From Cycas panzhihuaensis (taxonomy: Eukaryota; Cycadophyta): 64,000 bases of DNA. Below are positions 10,075 to 20,233 of this stretch, piece after piece (within the stretch, counting starts at the first letter, position 1; each line of letters opens with the position of its first letter). The stretch covers positions 63,433,741 through 63,497,740 of the forward strand of contig CM041465.1 in assembly GCA_023213395.1 (NCBI GenBank), given 5' to 3'. The notes below the pieces were generated by a model. It saw nothing but the letters and a program-made list of their open reading frames with translations. It did not search any database and was not told where the DNA came from. Made by a program: the position numbers and the translations under genes.

Positions 10075-12487
10075 TACTACTGCCCCTCACCGGGGGTGCC
10101 ATCTCCTAGTCGATGTGATCCCTCTCTTGGGGACCATATACCTCCTAGGCTCCTCCGTAGCTTCCAGGAGCTCCCTATCTCGCTCCCTTTATCGCGTCAC
10201 CTCCTCGGTGTTGTCACTATTGTGTAGGTATGTGTCCTACTTCGGCTTGACCTCGATGCCACATGATCCACCAGCTGATCGTATCGAACTTGGATATGAT
10301 CTCTCTCACCCTCTACTCCCTGGAGTCTCTCCTCCATGCTCCGGAACTTCTCCTCCATCCCTCGGAGATGCTTCTCTAGGACTGCCATCTGTATCCTACC
10401 CTCCACATCTTTGCCTGCTCCTCCCTAAGCCTCTAGCGCCTGTACGCGACTTTGCAGTACATCTCGCTCACCCCGAGTCTCGGTCAGCTCTTGTTGCAGC
10501 CGTCCCCTAAATGTGACGTGTTCCTGGGACTCTGCAGCCCATATATCCCTCGCCGTCACTAATAGGGCAAACGATGCTATGTGGGCACCAACCGATCTGG
10601 GTGCATCCTTAGCCTGGATGGGTGGCTACCCCTTTGTGTACACCTGAGGGAACATCTCCCTCACCATAGCCTCCACCAACCATCGGATCTCTACAGAACC
10701 TGTAAACCCAACATGCCATATGTCAGTATATATCCAGCCATATACCAAACTGAAACCAAATCAAAGTGTGTGGGCATCTAGCTATCAAACAATGAGGAAA
10801 GTAAGGCCTCACCTATTGTGGCTGCCAGCTCCTCTACCTGTGCAATGGCCTCTACCCCTGGCACTCCACCAGCTGTTGCTACATCCTCCTCTGGCATCTC
10901 CTCTGCAACTGCCTCCACTGCTGGAGCCTGCGTCCCTCCCTCTGCTGGTGGAGCTATCCCCCTAGGTCTCTCCATGATCCTCAATCTATGAGCTCGTGTC
11001 ACAGGCTCCCTTGTCTCCTCAGCAGCCCCTAATGGGCCTACCTCCTCTATAGCTCACAATGGGCTAGCCCCATCTCCTCCATCATCTCCATCTCCTCCAT
11101 CACCGCCGTCATCGTCTCTAGGGGCAACCCTTACCACTCATGCCTCCTCGTCACTATCTCATCTCGTCGCTCGGTAGGGATTTGAGGTGTAGTCAGTCAT
11201 GGTAAGGAGATCTAGCAACGTAGCATCCACGGACCTCCTAACGTGTGCTTGATCCTTAACTCCCTTGAACCAGGTCTGCCATCTGTGTACTATGGGTGCC
11301 CGCTCTGATATGGGGTATGGTCCCCCTGGTGGTGCCACTGCTGAAAAGTGATCCAAGAACCAGCACTACAAGAGGGTGCTATAAGACAATCCACCTCTAC
11401 CCGCCACCCTGATAGCGTCTAGCTAAGCGACGAGGTTCGCTACTATGAGGGTGGCCCAATCCAATCACTCCTCAGCCTTGCACCTCTGTACTGCATCGAT
11501 CTAGCTACCTGGGATATCTCTATAGTTCTATTTCTAGGATATCTAGAACAGAAGGCATAGTGTGATTAGCTTCCTCACACGAGGAATCCTAGACATCACC
11601 ATACTCTACAGAGACACTCCTCGCCTCTCCCACCTATCCTGGCTCATAAAAAACATAGCCGCCTCTCGATAGGTTATCTCGTTGCTAGGCAATGCTCCTA
11701 GCGGTGGTCTCCTGTCATGGCACTCAGGATCCATTTGGATGTCTCTGGGTGTCACTGTCACATCCTCTACTTGGGGCAGGTGGAACATGTGTCTCTGCCT
11801 ATCCTAATGTGACATGATGTCTACCAACAACCTTTGATCTGGCATGTACTGAGGTGTCCTCACCACCTTCAACAACCCACATCTCCGTAGGACTCCCATA
11901 TCCTCCCTGCTCATCATCTCTATGAAACTTAACATAACCATACTGATGTTCTCATGGTTCTCCACTATGGTCACCACCTGCAAAATGCCATCAAACATGT
12001 CAATCTATAGGCAACACTTGCTCTCGGCCTCTCAGGGCTCTCTCTTGGCCTCATTTGGTTGAGATTTGGGAACCCTTGGGGCCTACTTTTCATTTTTCAC
12101 TCATTCTGCCTTCGCATCGCGTTAAACTTCATGGTACCATGGAGTTTAGTTGGGTCTCAAGGTAATTGGGACTCCACGGCAAAGATTGTGGCACCACGAT
12201 CTTTACCGTGGTGCGAATGACACCCCCCTAAAAAGGTGGGTTTTCCTACCAAAAACTCAAAAAATAATTCTTCTGGGTGGGCCCTGTAGGGCCCACTGGG
12301 ACCAGGGCTACCTAATGCCTTAGTCCCACCTCTTTCTGGGTCCAATTTGGACTCTAAGAAGCCACTTCTTGCCCATATGGGACCAAAAAATTACATGAAA
12401 AATAATAAAAAAGCAACAAATTTCAAATTGTGATTTCAGGAGGGGTTTTGGCGATCCACTCACTGGATCAAGTCGTGATGTCATCAT
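10075..12487 (-). pseudogene. Antisense spliced gene (aORF) of element 1, PMD-like
   Basis: Read on the - strand. Exon 1 is 8 codons (12487-12464) followed by the donor GTGAGT. Intron 1 is 486 bp and ends in TTTTGCAG. Exon 2 starts at 11977, with Val-Val after the exon-1 Asp-Pro, in frame. Exon 2 holds FHLPQVEDVTVTPRDI and ALPSNE (11788-11606), recalling the plant mobile domain pattern FHLP-x-GE-x-T-x-T-x-x-D. A Gly/acidic region follows, then intron 2 (10812-10700, GT..AG). Exon 3 encodes a coiled coil (10406-10197, MEEKFRSMEERLQGVEGERD) and a basic tail. The copy carries a TAG at 11804-11806 and several frameshifts. The function is unknown; the PMD call is by motif only. Confidence 0.65.
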
Positions 12488-12647
12488 CTCGCTCTCCTGA
12501 TCACGCTGGCTGCCTCCTCGCTCTGATCCAATGGACGGATCTCTTGCTGCATGTCCTAGAAGTGGGGTAACACTCCGTTGCATAAGGAACAAGCTCTAGA
12601 TTTTGTACGAGAGCTTGTGAGAATGAAATCCCTTTTCGTTTGAGTTT

Positions 12648-12658
12648 CCTTATATAGG
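12648..12658 (-). promoter_or_regulatory. TATA box of the antisense gene, element 1
   Basis: The - strand reads CCTATATAAGG, about 165 bp before the exon-1 ATG at 12487. Element D has the same box at the same distance (50715-50724, ATG at 50883), so it is conserved in place and sequence. Confidence 0.6.
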
Positions 12659-13214
12659 TGGGGCCCCTGTTGGGTACTTCCTCCTTTTTTACCTCTGAGG
12701 TAGCCTTTGAGACTGTATTTTTGCCCTGGGCAACATTACTTTCTAGCCCCATTCCCCTTTTCATCTCTATGGTCTCCTTCTGACCTGTTTCTCCTAGCGC
12801 ATTAATGACGCCCCAAACAACTCATTTTTGCTGAAGCCCCCCTTGTCTCATTTTACGTGCCACTCCCATGCATGCCTGAGTTTATACTCGTCTGGCTCAT
12901 TTTACCATCCTGGACCTATTTTTGCAGTCCATTCCTGCTCTCAGGGCCCCCAAAGGGAATGCTCCCCCTACTCAGAGTTATCTTTTGCATTCTAAGGCAA
13001 CCTTTGGCACCCCGGGATGCCCTTTTTCTGCCCACTCTTAGCTAGTGGTCAGATAGCCTACTTTTGGTCCTTGGGTAGCCTCATTGCTAGGTCCTCCTAC
13101 CCTTCATAGCCATTAATCACTTTCCATATGAGCCTCTTTTTACTCCAACTCCTATATCACTACATATTTTCCCCACCAAATTTTTCTCTTCCATCATCCA
13201 TGTCTCTCTACATC
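12659..13214. other. Region between antisense promoter and aRNH, element 1
   Basis: No recognisable coding signal. It contains the upstream side of the antisense promoter and the lead-in to aRNH. Most of it (to about 13050) is absent from element 2. Confidence 0.4.
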
Positions 13215-13618
13215 TTTACCGATGATAAGAGCCGTGGTAATCCTTGACCTTCTGCCATCGCATGGATCCTTCACGGCCCATCTAGACATGATTTCCTATG
13301 CTCTGGGGTCTTCCTCCCAGAGGCTACCAATAACGAAGCTGAGTACATAGCTCTTATTTAGGCTCTTATCGATGCTCTCTGTTTCTACCATGGATCGATT
13401 GTTCTTCTTTGCGACTCCCAGGTTATGGTGTTCCATCTCACCCAGGTTTACCAAGTGTGATGCCCTCACTTGAAAGCCCTTGCTTCGACTGCTAAGTCTC
13501 TTCTGGTTTGTTTCTAGTCTGCCGACATCTGACACATTCCTTGGGCCCTCAATGTTAAGGTAGATAGTCTCGTTCGCCTCATCCTTAAGCGTTGCCTTCC
13601 TCTTCTTGCTGACTGCCC
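13215..13618 (+). pseudogene. Second, archaeal-type RNase H (aRNH) of element 1
   Basis: On the gag-pol strand, downstream of integrase and beyond the antisense gene. Landmarks in order are FTDD (FTDGGS in element D), EATNNEAEYIALI, LLCDSQ, HLTQVYQV and ALNVKVDSLVRL. These supply the four acidic positions (D, E, D, D) of an RNase H. Plant Tat elements are known to have gained such an extra RNase H. The copy has in-frame stops (for example after SRGNP and after IALI). It matches 19224-19630 and, inverted, 50161-49765. Confidence 0.8.
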
Positions 13619-14188
13619 TTGAGACTTGTCTGGTTGTTCTATCACCCAAGTCCCATGCCATCATGCACATCATCTTGTGATCTGTTCGCACCTCCGAAAG
13701 CTAGTTGCTAATGAGGTTAAACTATGGTGACTACCAGTTTGCTCACTTATTTCTTCGACTTGATTATCCCCATCTCTTGCATCTTTTTGCAATGGGGGCA
13801 GCACCCTTATCCTTCTTATCTTCCAGTCAATTCCCGGGTGGTGCATAGGCAGCCCCTATATAGTCTCCACCTTTATCCTTGTATCCACGCGTTCTGCCAT
13901 GATACTCATCGACACCCTTGACTCCTATTATGATCATGATTTATATATATATGCATATACATGTGCTACTAACAGTTGTGTTGCCAGCATTCACCATCGC
14001 ACCATGCTTCTGAGTGGCGAGTCTCTGCGCGAGGCGGTGTTTCAGCTCTTGGGAATGGATACAGAGAGGTCGACTTAGGTAAGTACGGGTATGTTTCTCA
14101 CTTTACTTTTGCTTCTCGTGAGGAGTACTTGCTTGCATGCTATATGTTTTTCGTAGATGCTTTGCACCATATACATCTCTTTAACTTA
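13619..14188 (+). other. 3' untranslated region of element 1
   Basis: It follows aRNH and runs to the proposed LTR2 start. It holds a purine-rich AATGGGGG at 13791-13798, conserved at 19804 and in element D near 49580, and an AT-repeat near 13942-13964. The purine run lies about 390 nt before the TG at 14189. Either it is not the primer for plus-strand synthesis, or the LTR begins there. Confidence 0.4.
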
Positions 14189-16781
14189 TGATGACTATAG
14201 TGGGGGTACACTTCCAGCAAGTGTGGCACCCTGGTGGCTGCATCACCTCCTGTAATCTTCCCTACTCCTCTTAATGCTTATTCGACTCATGTGATATTTA
14301 TTTGTTATGTTGTTTTATCACCACTTAGTTTCCTTGTTATGTCCTTGAGGCCCTTGATTACTTTTTGTGGTTCTTGGTCCTTTGTTTGCCCCTGGGCAAG
14401 TGGGCCCGCCCCCTGCTAGCCTCCTAGTGCCCTGGCCCACAGCCTTGGCTAGCTGTTTGGGCCAGTTTAGCCCTCTGGCCCTGCACCATGGCAGAGTTCA
14501 CGGTACCGTGGTATTTATCATGGAATCGCGATATTTACCGCAGTGCGACTATTATAAACTATTTTTTTTAACTCGTTGTTTTAATTCTCGTATTTATTGT
14601 GGAATTGCCATGTGTCCTTTGACCTACCTTAACGCTAGTCGAGCCCTAATTGCTTGATTAGGGTTGGGGCTGAGTATTTAAGCTCTTCTTAAGTCATTTT
14701 TTGGGCTCTCTTTCGAAGGAACACTAAGGAAATTTGCCCTGTTCTCTGCTCTACTGTACTCTCAGGACCTGCAACTTCTCCTCTATGCCCAACCCTCCTT
14801 AGGCCTCACTGTGACATCCTCACAACCCATTACATGCCCCAGACGGGGCATTCTTGAGTAGTTTTCAGCATCTCTTTACCTAGGCAAGCACCGAGTTGTT
14901 TCAGAAGCGGGATTTGTCTCAGCCGCCTTAGAAGGGGCCCTATACCTACTTTATCTCAGCCTTCTTCATAGGTCTTTAGCCTCTTCTCAGCATGCTCTTG
15001 TAGAGGCAAATACCTCCTCACTTTCCTTGAGGTATTTGTTAATTTGAAGCTCTCTTCTTGCTCAGTTCATGCCCAGCTTTGTGCATGCTTATTGCTAGTT
15101 TCTTTTTCTTAGTTTCTAGAGTTTGTCTATTGATTTACTGTAGTTATTTCTCTACTGTTTAAGGATCCTCTCATGCGTTTCATGCCCAGGATAGCTGCAC
15201 AAGAGGATTTCATAGGGTTTGGGATAGAGCTAGGTGGATTCTGTACCACACTTGTGCTCCCAAGAGGCTTCTTCCCTCCAAACCCTCATCTTTTGCCCCC
15301 GTGCTATCCTTGGAGTGGGCAAGGGATTAGGAGATCATTCCCAGCCGCTGAAACTAGCATTTGCACCTATTGCAACGCTAGTTTACAGGCCTATTTCTCC
15401 CATCCGAGTAACGCATAAGCCCCAAAGGCTCCTTATAGCTCAACTCCTCTCTCAACGGCCTGATTTGCTCCCTGTAGCACTCTGGTCTATTGTGGACTTC
15501 CTTAAGCTCCCTTTATACTTTTGTTACCCCTATTTACAACCAGTTTTTGCAACCATACTCTCGCAACCCCGTGGCTCCCTTAAGGAGAGTAGGGTTGCCC
15601 TTTATAGGAAGTGGGTCACTTTGAGGCTCACCTATTTACATACCTTTCATTTGGGTATTTTTAGACCATAGTCTATCACTGTAAACTTATGATTAGTGAG
15701 TACTTATATGTATGTATAGAGATCTAGCTTTTGACATATGCATATATATGTTTTGGTGCTCTTCCTTGTATTATTAGTCTCCTTTCTCTTGAAGGAAATC
15801 TTTGTATTCACTTGCAGGTAAAAAGAGAACGCAAGGAACTTCTCCTCCCTTCTTTCTCTCAGGTAAGTGAATCCATATGCATTTTGTCATAGCATTCTAT
15901 TTTTCCTATCGCTTTCCTTTTCATTTCCAACATTTTATTGTTACTTTCCAGGAAAGGTAAGGAAGCCCCACGCTCTACCCCACCGCGACTTTTTGCTACT
16001 TGTTTCGTGGAACGACTTGGAGTATCTAGTGGGATCATCGCCACCTCAACCATGCCTTTATCCTGGGTATGTGACCTTACTTTGCTTCACCTTTTCCATT
16101 TTGAAAAGTTTGCACGGTAGTAATTTAGAAAACATAAAGGAAAAAGGGAAATCAACCTCTTTTGTTTGCACATTGTATGTTGCACTTTACATACCATACC
16201 TGTTTAGGAAAAGGACTCCTAGGAATTTTCCTTTAGCCTCTTCCCTCAGCTCATAAACATTATCCTTGCCCCCTTGGCTTGTTCTTTTTGATTTGGTTTG
16301 CTTGCACACACCCTAGCACTCTCGCTTCCTTTGGTTGTACCCTCAAGGGGGGATTTTAGGGCGATCGATCGCTCCCATCCCCTTCCTCTTTCCTCGGTTC
16401 TATTTGCCTAGCCAAATAACTAAGGAGGTCTTAGCTATGCTGTAGGCTATTTGCCTACCTTGCTTACGGTTATTTCCCTCTGCCATAGGGGAACCTTCAG
16501 GGATTCTCTTCCCCCCCTTCTAGCCATCCAAGGGTGGGAGGACTTTCCTCTGAAGCTTATCCAAGCTACCTTTTTGCCTTCCCTCTTCGTAGTTGAAGTA
16601 GGGGAACCACCCTTAGGTAGTTAGGTATCATTCGTAGGTCCCGAACTCATGCTCCGGTGTATGGGGTGCCCTACATGGTACTCACCTTTCTCGTAGGATT
16701 CTATTCGTACCCTCGATACCATTACTAATCATCCTTGCTATTCCTACTTAGCTAGGTGGTTATCCTGTAGATGTGCATCCA
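14189..16781 (+). repeat. 3' LTR of element 1 (LTR2)
   Basis: It begins TGATGAC and ends CATCCA (TG...CA), about 2.59 kb, and matches 1-2572. LTR3 (2548 bp) and LTR4 (2585 bp) have the same ends and length. The U3 palindrome cluster is at 14482-14550. The left edge is uncertain because LTR1 starts outside the window. The 5 nt after it, GTTAC (16782-16786), would be one copy of the target duplication. Confidence 0.8.
14646..14681 (+). promoter_or_regulatory. LTR2 core promoter
   Basis: The partly decayed palindrome CTAATTGCTTGATTAG is followed by GTATTTAAG, in the same layout as LTR1. Confidence 0.5.
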
Positions 16782-16971
16782 GTTACCAATCATCCTGTTT
16801 GTATATATACATCAAAATCATGTGTCATGTCATAGATATGGTATGGTACATCCTCTGTGGGAAGCTGATGTCCTTGTAGGGGCAGTACAATCATATGACT
16901 CTATATATGGTCCCCCTAGAGGCTTGTGCTTTCTCCCTATCAAAATCAAATACATATACCCTAATCTACTG

Positions 16972-18880
16972 CTACCCTACTCTTGGGGTATCATCTCCTG
17001 GTCGATGTGATCCCTCTCCTGGGGACCATATCCCTCCGAGACTCTTCTTGAGTCTCCACGAGCTCCCTGCCTCGCTTCCATCATCCCGTGGCCTCCTTGG
17101 GGTCGTTGCCAGTGTATGAGTCTGTGTCCTACTCCACACCAACCTTAATGCAATGTCCTCTATCAGTTGGTTGTATCGCACCTGGATACGATCCTGCTCC
17201 ATCTCTATAAGGCAGAGCCTCTCCTCCATCCCCTAAAGTCATTCCTCCAGTACTATCACCCGGATATGGCTCCCCATATCCCCTCCGGCTCCTCCCTGAG
17301 CCTCTAGTGCCTGCACCTGCACCTATAGGGCATCCATCTCAGCTCAGATGATGTCCATCTTAGCCTGTTGTCATCTCATATATGCTTCGTACTCCTGGGA
17401 CTTTGCCACCCATATATCCCTTGCCCGTATCAATGGGGCGAAAGCTGCTACATGACCGCCTGCTGATCTAGGCTCATCCCCTACCTGGATGGGAGGTTGT
17501 CCCTCTGCATAGGCCTAAGGGAATACCTCTTAGACTACTGCCTCCACCAACCTTTGGATATCTATCATACATGCAATCTAGCATGTCATCTATCAGTATA
17601 TGTCTATGGATATCAAATCAAAACTAAAATCAAACTATGTATATATCTGGCAATCAAACGACGATAGGAAATGGTCATGTCTCACCTAATGTGGTAGCTG
17701 GCTCCTCAACTCGTATGATTGCCTCTCCCTCTACTACTCCGCTAGCTGCGGGTACCTCCTCTACCATCACCTCGACAACTAGGGCCTCTATCCTCTCTGT
17801 CGTTGGTGCAGCTACTGCCTCTCCAGATCTCCTGATGATCAGCACTGCGAGCATGTGTCACGCCCCTACTTGCCTCTGACATTTTGATGGGCCTGCCTCT
17901 CCACCGGTAGACCCAGATGGCCCTGCTCCTCCACCTGCTGTTCCTGATGGACCTACCTCTCTTGCAGGTCATGTTGGGCTAGCCCCATCACCTCTATCAC
18001 CACCCTCATCATCTCCTGGGGGTGCTCCTACCCCTCCTGCCTCATCATCGCTATCCCACCTCACCAACTTGTATGGATGTGCTGTATAGTCTGTTAGGGT
18101 GAGGAGGTCTAGTGATGTGGCCTCCACTAAGTGATGGATGTATGCCTAGTCCTCTGGCCCTCTGATCCTTGTCTGCCATCTATGGACTATCTGGGCCCAC
18201 TCTACAATAAGGTATGGTCCTCCTACCAGCACCACTGATCCAAAGTGGTCGAAGAACCAACACTATAACAACGTGTTGTATGAGAGCCCTCCTCTACCTA
18301 CTACTTTGATGGCATCCAGTTATGCGACAAGATTCACCGCTATCAGGGTAATGCAGTTCATCCTCTTGCCTACCTCACATCGGCATACCACATCCATCCA
18401 ACCACCTAGTATGTCTCTATAGTTCTATTTCTGGGAAATCCAGAATAAAACGTATAGTGTGATCAACTTCCTCACATGAGGAACTCTAGACATAACCATA
18501 GTCTATAGGGGTATCTCCCTCCTCTCCCATATGTCCTGTCCTATGAAAAATATCGATGCCTCCCTATGTACTACCTCATTGCTAGGCAGCGCTCCCAGTA
18601 CCACCGGCCTCCCCGTCGCCGGTAGTCCTAGTATCCTCCAGATGTCCCCAGGTGTCACTGTTAGGTCTCCCACATGGGGTAGGTGGAAAACGTGCCTCCT
18701 TTGATCCCAATATGACACAATATCAATCAGTTATCACTGGTCTGACATATATTGAGGTGTCCTCACTACCTTCAACAACGCACATCTCTGTAGGACCTAC
18801 TTGTCCTCCCTACTCATCATCTCTATAAAACTCAACATAGCCATCCCTTTGTTCTCATGGGTTTCCATCGCGATCACAGC
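16972..18880 (-). pseudogene. Antisense gene of element 2 (5' end deleted)
   Basis: Exon 2 starts at 18880 after a preserved acceptor (ATTTGCAG). The best PMD-like segment in the window is at 18718-18503: FHLPHVGDLTVTPGDIWRI followed by LGLPATGRPVVLGALPSNE. Here the codon before it is TGG (Trp), where the other copies have TAG. The second-intron donor GTGAGA is intact at 17685-17680, but its acceptor CAG has become CAT (17571-17574). Exon 3 is the cleanest: coiled coil MEERLCLIEMEQDRIQVRYN, then a Thr/Arg-rich tail and a Gly/Ser-rich end, stopping at 16972-16974. Exon 1 and promoter are deleted, so the gene cannot be expressed as in element D. Confidence 0.6.
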
Positions 18881-19223
18881 CTGCAAATGCCACAAAACCT
18901 ATCAGAACTTGACCTACGCTTGGTCTCTATCCCCTAGACTATCTTTTAGCTCCACTTGAATAAGATTTGGAGCCCTACGGGCCCCTGTCTCCTTTTTTCT
19001 ACAGTTTTACCTTTGCACCATGCTAAACTTCGTGGTACCATAGATGGTCAGCCCACTCTCAGCCAATAGTCAGATGGTCTACTCTTGTCTTTGGGTAGCC
19101 TCATTGCTAGGTCCTCCTATCCTTCATGGCCATCTATTACTTACTATATGAGCCTCTTCTTTGCTCTGACTCTTATATTACTACTAAGACTTTTTTCTGT
19201 CATCATCTATGTCCCTCTTCATT

Positions 19224-19630
19224 TTTACCGACAGCGGGAGCCGTGGTAATCCTGGACCTTTTGCTATTGCTTAGATTCTTCGCAGCTCTTCTGGACATGA
19301 TTTTCTGCATTCTAGAATCTTTCTCTCTAAGACTACCAATAACAAAGCTGAGCACATGGCCGTTATTGAGGCCCTTACTGATGCACTTTATTTTCATCAC
19401 AGACCCATCGTTTTGCTTTGCGACTCCCAGGTTGTGGTGTCCCATCTTACCCAGGTTTACCAGGTGTGATGCCCTCACTTGAGAGCCCTCACTTCAACTA
19501 CTAGATCCTTGTTGGTTAATTTCTAGTCTGTCAACATTTGACACATTCCTCAGGCCCTCAATGCTGAGGTAGATAGCCTTGTTCACCTCATCCTTGAGCG
19601 CCACCTTCCTCTACTTGCTGACCGTCCCTG
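19224..19630 (+). pseudogene. aRNH of element 2
   Basis: Reads FTDSGSRGNPGP, then TTNNKAEHMAVIEAL, LLCDSQVVVSHLTQVYQV and ALNAEVDSLVHL. The Glu of NNEAEY is changed to Lys in NNKAEH, though a second Glu follows two residues on. Stops interrupt it near the middle and after the HLTQVYQV motif. It is the same domain as 13215-13618. Confidence 0.75.
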
Positions 19631-20233
19631 AGACTTGCCTGGTTACTCTGTCACCCAACTCTCAGGCCGTCATGCAGATCACCTTACGATCTGCTTGCAC
19701 CTCTAAAAGCTAGCCGCTAATGAGGTTAAACTATGACGACTACCAGGTTTGCTCACTTATCTCTCTTACCGGACATCATCATGTATTTCTTTATATCTCT
19801 CTACAATGGGGGTAGCCCCCTCATCCTTCTGGCTTCTGGTTGATTCCTGGGTGGCACATATGCAGCCCCTATGTCATCTGTACCCATGTCATCGTATCCA
19901 TGCATTTGGCCACAACACTTACCAGCACCCTTATTTATATATATATATACATACACATGTGCTACTGACAGTTGTGTTGCCAGAATTCGCCATCGTACCA
20001 CGCTTCCAAGCGGTGAGGCTCTACTACCAAAGGGGCAATGTTTCTCAGCCACTAGGAATAGATACGGATAGGTCGACTCAGGTAGGCTCAGGTATGCTTC
20101 TCCCTTTACACTTGTATTACTTCGTCGGAAAGGTTGACAGAAGTATTGCTTCTCTACATGACTGCTTGCTTCATTTGCATGATTACTTTGCATTTTGTTG
20201 CCTGTTCATGATGCCTATCATATCGTGAGCCTA
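19631..20233 (+). other. 3' untranslated region of element 2
   Basis: Homologous to 13619-14188. It carries CAATGGGGG at 19803-19811 and an AT-repeat at about 19936-19951. No convincing gene; the open frames on both strands are not conserved in the other copies. Confidence 0.4.

Larger units (their letters stand above)
1..16781 (+). mobile_element. Element 1: near-complete decayed Tat-type Ty3/gypsy retrotransposon
   Basis: Two long direct repeats (1-2572 and 14189-16781) flank gag, protease, RT, RNase H and integrase in gypsy order (RT before integrase), followed by an antisense gene and a second RNase H. That layout and size fit the Tat lineage. The first 178 aligned nt of the two LTRs differ at about 21 positions by eye (about 12%), so the insertion is old. 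The left end lies about 35 nt outside the window. The right end abuts sequence homologous to the interior of the same family, so element 1 appears to have inserted into element 2. Every coding region is broken. Confidence 0.85.

Noticed and set aside
11804-11806. TAG shared at one codon of the antisense gene in element 1, D (51560-51562) and C2 (46265-46267), as a programmed stop.
   Set aside because: Element 2 has TGG there. The change fits recurrent loss of a methylated C in a CHG context, so it is more likely parallel decay.
13791-13798. AATGGGGG as the polypurine tract directly before the 3' LTR, which would make the LTR about 3 kb.
   Set aside because: No TG follows it, and TG...CA ends at 14189/16781 give matching lengths for three LTRs. 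I cannot exclude it, because the start of LTR1 is outside the window.
19871-20193. Open frames around 19749-20228 on both strands.
   Set aside because: They overlap an AT-repeat, are not conserved in the homologous 3' regions of element 1 or D, and lie in untranslated sequence.
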